From Osmia lignaria lignaria (Eukaryota > Arthropoda > Insecta > Hymenoptera > Megachilidae), in the NCBI RefSeq assembly GCF_051020975.1, contig NW_027478167.1, positions 2,356,001 to 2,420,000 of the forward strand: a stretch of 64,000 nucleotides of DNA, read 5' to 3'. The translations under genes and the position numbers were made by a program. Positions 10,514-22,587 of the stretch are shown piece after piece. Numbering within the stretch: position 1 is the stretch's first letter; the number at the start of each line of letters is the position of its first letter. Below the pieces are notes generated by a model. It worked only from the letters and a program-made list of their open reading frames with translations, was not told where the DNA came from and searched no databases.

Positions 10514-11158
10514 TTGCAGATTTATCTCAAGGGAAGGGGCCTGACGGACATATTTCGAGATATTTCTTCTTCTTGTTGTTCTTCTTCTGCACAGCTAAGC
10601 TGGACGTGGCATTTGCAGCTCGCAGTAGTGCAGAGTTATCTCAAAGAAAGGGGCCACGGTGTTTCTGTATCTCTATTATGTTGGTTGCGGCTTCGGAACT
10701 TTTAAATATCTTGATATATCTCGAGAACTACGCATCTGATCAAAAAATATCGTAGAACATAAAAAGTAGGAAACTTAATTCTCTACAAATAAGGTCTCTT
10801 AACATTTTGCCATAGCTCGCTTGGTTTCCGAGATATTTGCAGATTTATCTCAAGGGAAGGGGCCTGACGGACATATTTCCAGATATTTCTTCTTCTTGTT
10901 GTTCTTCTTCTGCACAGCAAAGCTGGAAGTGGCATTTGCAGCTCGCAATAGTGCAGAGTTATCTCAAAGAAAGGGGCCACGGTGTTTCTGGATCTCTATT
11001 ATGTTGGTGCGGCTTCGGAACTTTTAAATATCTTGATATATCTCGAGAACTACGCATCTGATCAAAAAATATCATAGAACATAAAAAGTAGGAAACCTAA
11101 TTTTCTACAAAAAAGGTCGCTTAACATTCTGCCGTAGCTCGCTTCGTTTCCGAGATAT
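10514..11158 (+). repeat. E-F dimer, first copy (645 bp)
   Basis: A 323-bp E monomer and a 322-bp F monomer are repeated in tandem at 11159-11803. E here has ctggacgtgg where the second E has ctggaagtgg, and F has gcatttgc where the second F has gcacttgc. The extra T in TTGGTTGCGG shifts the open frame. Confidence 0.92.
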
Positions 11159-11803
11159 ATGCAGATTTATCTCAAGGGAAGGGGCCTGACGGACATATTT
11201 CGAGATATTTCTTCTTCTTGTTGTTCTTCTTCTGCACAGCTAAGCTGGAAGTGGCATTTGCAGCTCGCAGTAGTGCAGAGTTATCTCAAAGAAAGGGGCC
11301 ACGGTGTTTCTGTATCTCTATTATGTTGGTTGCGGCTTCGGAACTTTTAAATATCTTGATATATCTCGAGAACTACGCATCTGATCAAAAAATATCGTAG
11401 AACATAAAAAGTAGGAAACTTAATTCTCTACAAATAAGGTCTCTTAACATTTTGCCATAGCTCGCTTGGTTTCCGAGATATTTGCAGATTTATCTCAAGG
11501 GAAGGGGCCTGACGGACATATTTCCAGATATTTCTTCTTCTTGTTGTTCTTCTTCTGCACAGCAAAGCTGGAAGTGGCACTTGCAGCTCGCAATAGTGCA
11601 GAGTTATCTCAAAGAAAGGGGCCACGGTGTTTCTGGATCTCTATTATGTTGGTGCGGCTTCGGAACTTTTAAATATCTTGATATATCTCGAGAACTACGC
11701 ATCTGATCAAAAAATATCATAGAACATAAAAAGTAGGAAACCTAATTTTCTACAAAAAAGGTCGCTTAACATTCTGCCGTAGCTCGCTTCGTTTCCGAGA
11801 TAT
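11159..11803 (+). repeat. E-F dimer, second copy (645 bp)
   Basis: This is the tandem duplicate of 10514-11158. The E copy starts with ATGCAGAT instead of TTGCAGAT and is preceded by ctgccgtagctcgc, as are G-type copies 11804, 14704 and 16637 and E copy 14059. The F with gcacttgc recurs at 14382, linking this dimer to the second higher-order copy. Confidence 0.92.
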
Positions 11804-12125
11804 ATGCAGATTTATCTCAAGGGAAGGGGCCTGACGGACATATTTCGAAATATTTCTTATTCTTGTTGTTCTTCTTCTGCACAGCTAAGCTGGAAGTGGC
11901 ATTTGCAGCTCGCAATAGTGCAGAGATATCTCAAAGAAAGGGGCCACGGTGTTTCTGTACCTCTATTATGTTGGTGCAGCTTCGGAGCTTTTAAATATCT
12001 TGATATATCTCGAGAACTACGCATCTGATCAAAAAATATCATAGAACATAAAAAGTAGGAAACTTAATTCTCTACAAAAAAGGTCTCTTAACATTTTGCC
12101 ATAGCTCGCTTCGTTTCCGAGATAT

Positions 12126-12447
12126 TTGCAGATTTATCTCAAGGGAAGGGTCCTGACGGACATATTTCGAGATATTTCTTCTTCTTGTTGTTCTTCTTCT
12201 GCACAGCTAAACTGGAAGTGGCATTTCCAACTCGCAATAGTGCAGAGTTATCCCAAAGAAAGGGGCCACGATGTTTCTGTATCTCTATTATGTTGGTGCG
12301 GCTTCGGAACTTTTAAATATCTCGATATATCTCGAAAACTACGCATCTGATCAAAAAATATCATAGAACATAAAAAGTAGGAAACTTAATTCTCTACAAA
12401 AAAGGTCTCTTAACATTTTGCCATAGCTCGCTTCGTTTCCGAGATAT
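12126..12447 (+). repeat. X monomer, first of an identical tandem pair
   Basis: I see no difference between this copy and 12448-12769, so this is a very recent single-monomer duplication. Both carry gggtcctgacgg, TTTCCAACTCGC, tatcccaaag, cacgatg and the A211 form with gcatctg. Confidence 0.93.
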
Positions 12448-12769
12448 TTGCAGATTTATCTCAAGGGAAGGGTCCTGACGGACATATTTCGAGATATTTC
12501 TTCTTCTTGTTGTTCTTCTTCTGCACAGCTAAACTGGAAGTGGCATTTCCAACTCGCAATAGTGCAGAGTTATCCCAAAGAAAGGGGCCACGATGTTTCT
12601 GTATCTCTATTATGTTGGTGCGGCTTCGGAACTTTTAAATATCTCGATATATCTCGAAAACTACGCATCTGATCAAAAAATATCATAGAACATAAAAAGT
12701 AGGAAACTTAATTCTCTACAAAAAAGGTCTCTTAACATTTTGCCATAGCTCGCTTCGTTTCCGAGATAT
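12448..12769 (+). repeat. X monomer, second of an identical tandem pair
   Basis: This is the tandem twin of 12126-12447. It directly precedes the A monomer that opens the second higher-order copy. Confidence 0.93.
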
Positions 12770-15025
12770 TTGCAGATTTATCTCAAGGGAAGGGGCCTGA
12801 CGGACATATTTCGAGATATTTCTTCTTCTTGTTGTTCTTCTTCTGCACAGCTAAGCTGGAAGTGGCATTTGCAGCTCGCAGTAGTGCAGAGTTATCTCAA
12901 AGAAAGGGGCCACGGTGTTTCTGTATCTCTATTATGTTGGTGCGGCTTCGGAACTTTTAAATATCTTGATATATCTCGAGAACTACGCATCTGATCAAAA
13001 AATATCGTAGAACATAAAAAGTAGGAAACTTAATTCTCTACAAATAAGGTCTCTTAACATTTTGCCATAGCTCGCTTGGTTTCCGAGATATTTGCAGATT
13101 TATCTCAAGGGAAGGGGCCTGACGGACATATTTCCAGATATTTCTTCTTCTTGTTGTTCTTCTTCTGCACAGCTAAGCTGGAAGTGGCATTTGCAGCTCG
13201 CAATAGTGCAGAGTTACCTCAAAGAAAGGGGCCACGGTGTTTCTGTATCTCTATTATGTTGGTGCCGCTTCGGAACTCTTAAATATCTGGATATATCGCG
13301 AGAACTACGCATCTGATCAAAAAATATCATAGAACATAAAAAGTAGGAAACTTAATTGTCTACAAAAAAGGTCTCTTAACATTTTGCCATAGCTCGCTTC
13401 GTTTCCGAGATATTTGCAGATTTATCTCAAGGGAAGGGGCCTGACGGACATATTTCGAGATATTTCTTCTTCTTGTTGTTCTTCTTCTGCACAGCTAAGC
13501 TGGAAGTGGCATTTGCAGCTCGCAGTAGTGCAGAGTTATCTCAAAGAAAGGGGCCACGGTGTTTCTGTATCTCTATTATGTTGGTGCGGCTTCGGAACTT
13601 TTAAATATCTTGCTATATCTCGAGAACTACGCATCTGATCAAAAAATATCATAGAACATAAAAAGTAGGAAACTTAATTCTCTACAAAAAAGGTTTCTTA
13701 ACATTTTGCAATAGCTCGCTTCGTTTCCGAGATATTTGCAGATTTATCTCAAGGGAAGGGGCCTGAGGGACATATTTCGAGATATTTCTTCTTCTTGTTG
13801 TTCTTCTTCTGCACAGCTAAGCTGGAAGTGGCATTTGCAGCTCGCAATAGTGCAGAGTTACCTCAAAGAAAGGGGCCACGGTGTTTCTGTATCTCTATTA
13901 TGTTGGTTGCGGCTTCGGAACTTTTAAATATCTTGATATATCTCGAGAACTACGCATCTGATCAAAAAATATCATAGAACATAAAAAGTAGGAAACCTAA
14001 TTTTCTACAAAAAAGGTCGCTTAACATTCTGCCGTAGCTCGCTTCGTTTCCGAGATATATGCAGATTTATCTCAAGGGAAGGGGCCTGACGGACATATTT
14101 CGAGATATTTCTTCTTCTTGTTGTTCTTCTTCTGCACAGCTAAGCTGGAAGTGGCATTTGCAGCTCGCAGTAGTGCAGAGTTATCTCAAAGAAAGGGGCC
14201 ACGGTGTTTCTGTATCTCTATTATGTTGGTTGCGGCTTCGGAACTTTTAAATATCTTGATATATCTCGAGAACTACGCATCTGATCAAAAAATATCGTAG
14301 AACATAAAAAGTAGGAAACTTAATTCTCTACAAATAAGGTCTCTTAACATTTTGCCATAGCTCGCTTGGTTTCCGAGATATTTGCAGATTTATCTCAAGG
14401 GAAGGGGCCTGACGGACATATTTCCAGATATTTCTTCTTCTTGTTGTTCTTCTTCTGCACAGCAAAGCTGGAAGTGGCACTTGCAGCTCGCAATAGTGCA
14501 GAGTTATCTCAAAGAAAGGGGCCACGGTGTTTCTGGATCTCTATTATGTTGGTGCGGCTTCGGAACTTTTAAATATCTTGATATATCTCGAGAACTACGC
14601 ATCTGATCAAAAAATATCATAGAACATAAAAAGTAGGAAACCTAATTTTCTACAAAAAAGGTCGCTTAACATTCTGCCGTAGCTCGCTTCGTTTCCGAGA
14701 TATATGCAGATTTATCTCAAGGGAAGGGGCCTGACGGACATATTTCGAAATATTTCTTATTCTTGTTGTTCTTCTTCTGCACAGCTAAGCTGGAAGTGGC
14801 ATTTGCAGCTCGCAATAGTGCAGAGATATCTCAAAGAAAGGGGCCACGGTGTTTCTGTACCTCTATTATGTTGGTGCAGCTTCGGAGCTTTTAAATATCT
14901 TGATATATCTCGAGAACTACGCATCTGATCAAAAAATATCATAGAACATAAAAAGTAGGAAACTTAATTCTCTACAAAAAAGGTCTCTTAACATTTTGCC
15001 ATAGCTCGCTTCGTTTCCGAGATAT
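12770..15025 (+). repeat. Higher-order repeat of the 9-17 kb region, copy 2 (7 monomers, 2,256 bp)
   Basis: The order is A 12770, B 13092, C 13414, D 13736, E 14059, F 14382, G 14704. B has the derived atatcgcgag shared only with copy 3, so copies 2 and 3 are the closer pair. D is a chimera: it has gcctgaggg and acctcaaag of D, TTGGTTGCGG of E, and an F-type end (cctaattttctac with ctgccgtagc). A-D lie 3,544 bp from copy 1 A-D, and E-G lie 2,900 bp from the second E-F-G of copy 1. Confidence 0.94.
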
Positions 15026-16958
15026 TTGCAGATTTATCTCAAGGGAAGGGGCCTGACGGACATATTTCGAGATATTTCTTCTTCTTGTTGTTCTTCTTCT
15101 GCACAGCTAAGCTGGAAGTGGCATTTGCAGCTCGCAGTAGTGCAGAGTTATCTCAAAGAAAGGGGCCACGGTGTTTCTGTATCTCTATTATGTTGGTGCG
15201 GCTTCGGAACTTTTAAATATCTTGATATATCTCGAGAACTACGCATCTGATCAAAAAATATCGTAGAACATAAAAAGTAGGAAACTTAATTCTCTACAAA
15301 TAAGGTCTCTTAACATTTTGCCATAGCTCGCTTGGTTTCCGAGATATTTGCAGATTTATCTCAAGGGAAGGGGCCTGACGGACATATTTCCAGATATTTC
15401 TTCTTCTTGTTGTTCTTCTTCTGCACAGCTAAGCTGGAAGTGGCATTTGCAGCTCGCAATAGTGCAGAGTTACCTCAAAGAAAGGGGCCACGGTGTTTCT
15501 GTATCTCTATTATGTTGGTGCCGCTTCGGAACTCTTAAATATCTGGATATATCGCGAGAACTACGCATCTGATCAAAAAATATCATAGAACATAAAAAGT
15601 AGGAAACTTAATTGTCTACAAAAAAGGTCTCTTAACATTTTGCCATAGCTCGCTTCGTTTCCGAGATATTTGCAGATTTATCTCAAGGGAAGGGGCCTGA
15701 CGGACATATTTCGAGATATTTCTTCTTCTTGTTGTTCTTCTTCTGCACAGCTAAGCTGGAAGTGGCATTTGCAGCTCGCAGTAGTGCAGAGTTATCTCAA
15801 AGAAAGGGGCCACGGTGTTTCTGTATCTCTATTATGTTGGTGCGGCTTCGGAACTTTTAAATATCTTGCTATATCTCGAGAACTACGCATCTGATCAAAA
15901 AATATCATAGAACATAAAAAGTAGGAAACTTAATTCTCTACAAAAAAGGTTTCTTAACATTTTGCAATAGCTCGCTTCGTTTCCGAGATATTTGCAGATT
16001 TATCTCAAGGGAAGGGGCCTGAGGGACATATTTCGAGATATTTCTTCTTCTTGTTGTTCTTCTTCTGCACAGCTAAGCTGGAAGTGGCATTTGCAGCTCG
16101 CAATAGTGCAGAGTTACCTCAAAGAAAGGGGCCACGGTGTTTCTGTATCTCTATTATGTTGGTTGCGGCTTCGGAACTTTTAAATATCTTGATATATCTC
16201 GAGAACTACGCATCTGATCAAAAAATATCGTAGAACATAAAAAGTAGGAAACTTAATTCTCTACAAATAAGGTCTCTTAACATTTTGCCATAGCTCGCTT
16301 GGTTTCCGAGATATTTGCAGATTTATCTCAAGGGAAGGGGCCTGACGGACATATTTCCAGATATTTCTTCTTCTTGTTGTTCTTCTTCTGCACAGCAAAG
16401 CTGGAAGTGGCATTTGCAGCTCGCAATAGTGCAGAGTTATCTCAAAGAAAGGGGCCACGGTGTTTCTGGATCTCTATTATGTTGGTGCGGCTTCGGAACT
16501 TTTAAATATCTTGATATATCTCGAGAACTACGCATCTGATCAAAAAATATCATAGAACATAAAAAGTAGGAAACCTAATTTTCTACAAAAAAGGTCGCTT
16601 AACATTCTGCCGTAGCTCGCTTCGTTTCCGAGATATATGCAGATTTATCTCAAGGGAAGGGGCCTGACGGACATATTTCGAAATATTTCTTATTCTTGTT
16701 GTTCTTCTTCTGCACAGCTAAGCTGGAAGTGGCATTTGCAGCTCGCAATAGTGCAGAGATATCTCAAAGAAAGGGGCCACGGTGTTTCTGTACCTCTATT
16801 ATGTTGGTGCAGCTTCGGAGCTTTTAAATATCTTGATATATCTCGAGAACTACGCATCTGATCAAAAAATATCATAGAACATAAAAAGTAGGAAACTTAA
16901 TTCTCTACAAAAAAGGTCTCTTAACATTTTGCCATAGCTCGCTTCGTTTCCGAGATAT
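15026..16958 (+). repeat. Higher-order repeat of the 9-17 kb region, copy 3 (6 monomers, 1,933 bp)
   Basis: The order is A 15026, B 15348, C 15670, D/E 15992, F 16315, G 16637. No separate E is present. Copy 15992 begins as D (gcctgaggg) and ends as E (TTGGTTGCGG, atcgtagaac, acaaataagg), so D and E have fused through exchange inside the monomer. F at 16315 has gcatttgc as in copy 10837. Confidence 0.94.
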
Positions 16959-17280
16959 TTGCAGATTTATCTCAAGGGAAGGGTCCTGATGGACATATTT
17001 CGAGATATTTCTTCTTCTTGTTGTTCTTCTTCTGCACAGCTAAACTGGAAGTGGCATTTCCAGCTCGCAATCCTGCAGAGTTATCTCAAAGAAAGGGGCC
17101 ACGGTGTTTCTGTATCTCTATTATGTTGGTGCGGCTTCGGAACTTTTAAATATCTTGATATATCTCGAGAACTACGCCTCTGATCGAAAAATATCATAGA
17201 ACATAAAAAGTAGGAAACTTAATTCTCTACAAAAAAGGTCTCTTAACATTTTGCCATAGCTCGCTTGGTTTCCGAGGTAT
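16637..17280 (+). repeat. G plus variant-X pair, first copy
   Basis: G 16637 is followed by copy 16959, which has gggtcctgatgg, AACTGG with TTTCCAG, gcaatcctgc and gcctctgatcgaaaaat. A related pair recurs at 17925-18568, 1,288 bp (four monomers) away. G belongs to both the higher-order copy and this pair. Confidence 0.85.
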
Positions 17281-17924
17281 TTGCAGATTTATCTCAAGGG
17301 AAGGGGCCTGACGGACATATTTCGAGATATTTCTTCTTCTTGTTGTTCTTCTTCTGCACAGCTAAGCTGGAAGTGGCATTTGCGGCTCGCACTAGTGCAG
17401 AGTTATCTCAAAGAAAGGAGCCACGGTGTTTCTGTATCTCTATTATGTTGGTGCGGCTTCGGAACTTTTAAATATCTCGATATATCTCGAAAACTACGCT
17501 TCTGATCAAAAAATATCATAGAACATAAATTGTAGGAAACATAGTTCACTACAAAAAACGTCTCTTAACATTTTGCCATAGCTCGCTTCGTTTCCGAGAT
17601 ATTTGCAGATTCAGCTCAAAGGAACGGGCCTGACGGACATATTTCGAGATACTTCTTCTTCTTGTTGTTCTTCCTCTGCACAGCTAAGCTGGAAGTGGCA
17701 TTTGCAGCTCGCAATAGTGCAGAGTTATCTCAAAGAAAGGGGCCACGGTGTTTCTGTATCTCTATTATGTTGGTGCAGCTTCGGAACTTTTAAATATCTT
17801 GATATATCTCGAGAACTACGCATCTGATCAAAAAATATCATAGAACATAAAAAGTAGGAAACCTAATTTTCTACAAAAAAGGTCTCTTAATATTTTGCCG
17901 TAGCTCGCTTCGTTTCCGAGATAT
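17281..17924 (+). repeat. Two monomers between the G pairs
   Basis: Copy 17281 is of the CGGCTCGCACTAG type with aaaggagccac. Copy 17603 is of the CAGCTCAAAGGAAC type, preceded by aaaaaacgtctc, and has gatacttc. Both are satellite only. Confidence 0.88.
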
Positions 17925-18568
17925 TTGCAGATTTATCTCAAGGGAAGGGGCCTGACGGATATATTTCGAAATATTTCTTATTCTTGTTGTTCTTCTTCTG
18001 CACAGCTAAGCTGGAAGTGGCATTTGCAGCTCGCAATATTGCAGAGTTATCTCAAAGAAAGGGGCCACGGTGTTTCTGTACCTCTATTATGTTGGTGCAG
18101 CTTCGGAGCTTTTAAATATCTTGATATATCTCGAGAACTACGCATCTGATCAAAAAATATCATAGAACATAAAAAGTAGGAAACTTAATTCTCTACAAAA
18201 AAGGTCTCTTAACGTTTTGCAATAGCTCGCTTCGTTTCCGAGATATTTGCAGATTTATCTCAAGGGAAGGGTACTGACGGACATATTTCGAGATATTTCT
18301 TCTTCTTGTTGTTCTTCTTCTGCACAGCTAAACTGGAAGTGGCATTTCCAGCTCGCAATCGTGCAGAGTTATCTCAAAGAGAGGGGCCACGGTGTTTCTG
18401 TATCTCTATTATGTTGGTGCGGCTTCGGAACTTTTAAATATCTTGATATATCTCGAGAACTACGCCTCTGATCGAAAAATATCATAGAACATAAAATGTA
18501 GGAAACTTAATTCTCTACAAAAAAGGTCTCTTAACATTTTGCCATAGCTCGCTTCGTTTCCGAGATAT
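17925..18568 (+). repeat. G plus variant-X pair, second copy
   Basis: Copy 17925 shares TTTCTTATTC and TGCAGCTTCGGAGC with G, but has a gcaatattgc central site and TTG start. Copy 18247 has gggtactgacgg and shares the unusual gcctctgatcgaaaaat end with copy 16959. Confidence 0.85.
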
Positions 18569-20821
18569 TTACAGATTTATCTCAAGGGAAGGGGCCTGAC
18601 GGACATATTTCGAGATATTTCTTCTTCTTGTTGTTCTTCTTCTGCACAGCTAAGCTGGAAGTGGCATTTGCAGCTCGCAATAGTGCAGAGTTATCTCAAA
18701 GAAAGGGGCCAGGGTGTTTCTGTATCTCTATTATGTTGGTGCGGCTTCGGAACTTTTAAATATCTCGATATATCTCGAAAACTACGCTTCTGATCAAAAA
18801 ATATCAGAGAACGTAAATTGTAGGAAACATAATTCTCTACAAAAAAGGTCTCTCAACATTTTGCCATAGCTCGCTTCGTTTCCGAGATATTTGCAGATTT
18901 ATCTCAAGGGAAGGGGCCTGACCGACATATTTCGAGATATTTCTTCTTCTTGTTGTTCTTCCACTGCACAGCTAAGCTGGAAGTGGCATTTGCAGCTCGC
19001 AATAGTGCAGAGTTATCTCAAAGAAAGGGGCCACGGTGTTTCTGTATCTCTATTATGTTGGTGCGGCTTCGGTACTTTTAAATATCTCGATATATCTCGA
19101 AAACTACGCTTCTGATCAAAAAATATCAGAGAACGTAAATTGTAGGAAACATAATTCTCTACAAAAAAGGTCTCTTAACATTTTGCCATAGCTCGCTTCG
19201 TTTCCGAGATATTTGCAGATTTATCTCAAGGGAAGGGGCCTGACGGACATATTTCGAGATATTTCTTCTTCTTGTTGTTCTTCTTCTGCACAGCTAAGCT
19301 GGAAGTGGCATTTGCAGCTCGCACTAGTGCAGAGTTATCTCAAAGAAAGGGGCCACGGTGTTTCTGTATCTCTATTATGTTGCTGCGGCTTCGGAACTTT
19401 TAAATATCTTGATATATCTCGAGAACTACGCATCTGATCAAAAAATATCATAGAACATAAAAAGTAGGAAACCTAATTCTCTACAAAAAAGGTCTCTTAA
19501 CATTTTGCCATAGCTCGCTTCGTTTCCGAGATATTTGCAGATTTATCTCAAGGGAAGGGGCCTGACGGACATATTTCGAGATATTTCTTCTTCTTGTTGT
19601 TCTTCTTCTGCACAGCTAAGCTGGAAGTGGCATTTGCGGCTCGCACTAGTGCAGAGTTATCTCAAAGTAAGGGGCCACGGTGTTTCTGTATCTCTATTAT
19701 GTTGGTGCGGCTTCGGAACCTTTAAATATCTCGATATATCTCGAAAACTACGCTTCTGATCAAAATTTATCATAGAAGATAAATTGTAGGAAACATAATT
19801 CTCTACAAAAAAGGTCTCTTAACATTTTGCCATAGCTCGCTTTGTTTCCGAGATATTTGCAGATATATCTCAAGGGCAGGGGCCTGACGGACATATTTCG
19901 AGATATTTCTTCTTCTTGTTGTTCTTCTTCTGCACAGCTAAGCTCGAAGTGGCATTTGCAGCTCGCAATAGTGCAGACTTATCTCAAAGAAAGAGGCCAC
20001 GGTGTTTCTGTACCTCTATTATGTTGGTGCAGCTTCGGAACTTTTAAATATCTTGATATATCTCGAGAACTACGCATCTGATCAAAAAATATCATCGAAC
20101 ATAAAAAGTAGGAAACTTAATTCTCTACAAAAAAGGTCTCTTAACATTTTGCCATAGCTCGCTTCGTTTCCGAGATATTTGCAGATTTATCTCAAGGGAA
20201 GTGGCCTGACGGACATATTTCGAGATATTTCTTCTTCTTGTTGTTCTTCTTCTGCACAGCTAAGCTGGAAGTGGCATTTGCAGCTCGCAAGAGTGCAGAG
20301 TTATCCCAAAGAAAGGGGCCACGGTGTTTCTGTATCTCTATTATGTTGGTGCGGCTTCGGAACTTTTACATATCTCGATATATCTCGAAAACTACGCTTC
20401 TGATCAAAAAATATCATAGAACATAAATTGTAGGAAGCATAATTCTCTACAAAAAAGATCTCTTAACATTTTGCCATAGCTCGCTTCGTTTCCGAGATAT
20501 TTGCAGATATATCTCAAGGGAAGGGGCCTGACGGACATATTTCGAGATATTTCTTCTTCTTGTTGTTCTTCTTCTGCACAGCTGAGCTGGAAGTGGCATT
20601 TACAGCTCGCAATAGTGCAGAGTTATCTCAAAGAAAGGGGCCACGGTGTTTCTGTATCTCTATTATGTTGGTGCGGCTTCGGAACTTTTAAATATCTTGA
20701 TATATCTCGAGAACTACGCATCTGATCAAAAAGATCATACAACATAAAAAGTAGGAAACTTAATTCTCTACAAAAAAGGTCTCTTAACATTTTGCCATAG
20801 CTCGCTTCGTTTCCGAGATAT
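18569..20821 (+). repeat. Seven monomers without clear higher-order pattern
   Basis: Copy 18569 has TTACAGAT in place of TTGCAGAT. Copies 18569 and 18891 share atcagagaacgtaaattg ends. Copy 19857 has gctttgtttcc before it, aaagaggcc, tgtacctc and atcatcgaac. Copy 20179 has gggaagtggcc with tatcccaaag. The last two resemble neighbours at 60410 and 60732, about 40.55 kb away. Confidence 0.85.
20501..20821 (+). repeat. 321-bp monomer variant
   Basis: One base is missing near 20728, where the usual gatcaaaaaatatcat reads gatcaaaaagatcat. The rest follows the TTTACAGC central type. Confidence 0.92.
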
Positions 20822-21787
20822 TTGCAGATTTATCTCAAGGGAAGGGGCCTGACGGACATATTTCGAGATATTTCTTCTTCTTGTTGTTCTTCTTCTGCAC
20901 AGCTAAGCTGGAAGTGGCATTTGCGGCTCGCACTAGTGCAGAGTTATCTCAAAGAAAGGGGCCACGGTGTTTCTGTATCTGTATTATGTTGGTGCGGCTT
21001 CGGAACTTTTAAATATCTTGATATATCTCGAGAACTACGCATCTGATCAAAAAATATCATAGAACATAAAAAGTAGGAAACTTAATTCTCTACAAAAAAC
21101 GTCTCTTAACATTTTGCCATAGCTCGCTTCCTTTCCGAGATATTTGCCGATTCAGCTCAAAGGAACTGGCCTGACGGACATATTTCGAGATATTTCTTCT
21201 TCTTGTTGTTCTTCCTCTGCACAGCTAAGCTGGAAGTGGCATTTGCAGCTCGCAATAGTGCAGAGTTATCTCAAAGAAAGGGGCCACGGTGTTTCTGTAT
21301 CTCTATTATGTTGGTGCGGCTTCGGAACTTTTAAATATCTTGATATATCTCGAGAACTACGCATCTGATCAAAAAATATCATAGAAGATAAAAAGTAGGA
21401 AACTTAATTCTCTACAAAAAAGGTCTCTTAACATTTTGCCATAGCTCGCTTCGTTTCCGAGATATTTGCAGATTTATCTCAAGGGAAGGGGCCTGACGGA
21501 CATATTTCGAGATATTTCTTCTTCTTGTTGTTCTTCTTCTGCACAGCTAAGCTGGAAGTGGCATTTGCGGCTCGCACTAGTGCAGAGTTATCTCAAAGAA
21601 AGGGGCCACGGTGTTTCTGTATCCCTATTATGTTGGTGCGGCTTCGGAACTTTTAAATATCTCGATATATCTCGAAAACTACGCTTCTGATCAAAAAATA
21701 TCATAGAACATAAATTGTAGGAAACATAATTCTCTACAAAAAAGGTCTCTTCACATTTTGTCATAGCTCGCTTCGTTTCCGAGATAT
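20822..21787 (+). repeat. Three-monomer segment related to 27892-28857
   Basis: Copies 20822 (tctgtatctgtatt), 21144 (CAGCTCAAAGGAACTGG) and 21466 (tctgtatccctatt) correspond in order to 27892, 28214 and 28536, 7,070 bp away. The rare atagaagataaaaag end of the middle copy is shared. Copy 21144 has TTGCCGAT and gcttcctttcc as private changes. Confidence 0.88.
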
Positions 21788-22587
21788 TTGCAGATATATC
21801 TCAAGGGAAGGGGCCTGACGGACATATTTCGAGATATTTCTTCTTCTTGTTGTTCTTCTTCTGCACAGCTAAACTGGAAGTGGCATTTCCAGCTCGCAAT
21901 AGTGCAGAGTTATCTCAAAGAGAGGGGCCACGGTGTTTCTGTATCTCTATTATGTTGGTGCGGCTTCGGAACTTTTAAATATCTTGATATATCTCGAGAA
22001 CTACGCATCTGATCAAAAAATATCATAGAAGGTAAAAAGTAGGAAACTTAATTCTCTACAAAAAAGGTCTCTTAACATTTTGCCATAGCTCGCTTCGTTT
22101 CCGAGATATTTGCAGATTTATCTCAAGGGAAGGGGCCTGACGGACATATTTCGAGATATTTCTTCTTCTTGTTGTTCTTCTTCTGCACAGCTAAGCTGGA
22201 AGTGGCATTTGCGGCTCGCACTAGTGCAGAGTTATCTCAAAGAAAGGGGCCACGGTGTTTCTGTATCCCTATTATTTTGGTGCGGCTTCTGAACTTTTAA
22301 ATATCTCGATATATCTCGAAAACTACGCTTCTGACCAAAAAATATCATAGAACATAAATTGTAGGAAACATAATTCTCTACAAAAAACGTCTCTTAACAT
22401 TTTGCCATAGCTCGCTTCGTTTCCGAGATATTTGCAGATTCAGCTCAAAGGAACTGGCCTGACGGACATATTTCGAGATATTTCTTCTTCTTGTTGTTCT
22501 TCCTCTGCACAGCTAAGCTGGAAGTGGCATTTGCGGCTCGCACTAGTGCAGAGTTATCTCAAAGAAAGGGGCCACGGTGTTTCTGTA
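21722..22587 (+). repeat. Duplicated 0.87-kb segment, copy 1
   Basis: This corresponds to 25249-26114 at offset 3,527 bp (11 monomers minus the 15-bp deletion of copy 23720). Shared rare markers are tcttcacattttgtcatagc, the TTTCCAG type copy at 21788, gcttctgaac and cttctgaccaaaaaat in copy 22110. The gcttctgaac change puts a TGA in the open frame of both copies. Confidence 0.87.

Larger units (their letters stand above)
9226..12769 (+). repeat. Higher-order repeat of the 9-17 kb region, copy 1 (11 monomers)
   Basis: The monomer order is A 9226, B 9548, C 9870, D 10192, E 10514, F 10837, E 11159, F 11482, G 11804, X 12126, X 12448. Markers: A has CGCAGTAGTG and atcgtagaac; B has TTTCCAGATATT and CTCTTAAATATCTGG; C has atcttgctata; D has gcctgaggg; E has TTGGTTGCGG (1-bp insertion); F has CAGCAAAGCTGG and TTTCTGGATC; G has TTTCTTATTC, cagagatatc and TGCAGCTTCGGAGC; X has gggtcctgacgg with tatcccaaag. 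The copy is longer than the others because the E-F pair and X are each doubled. Confidence 0.93.
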
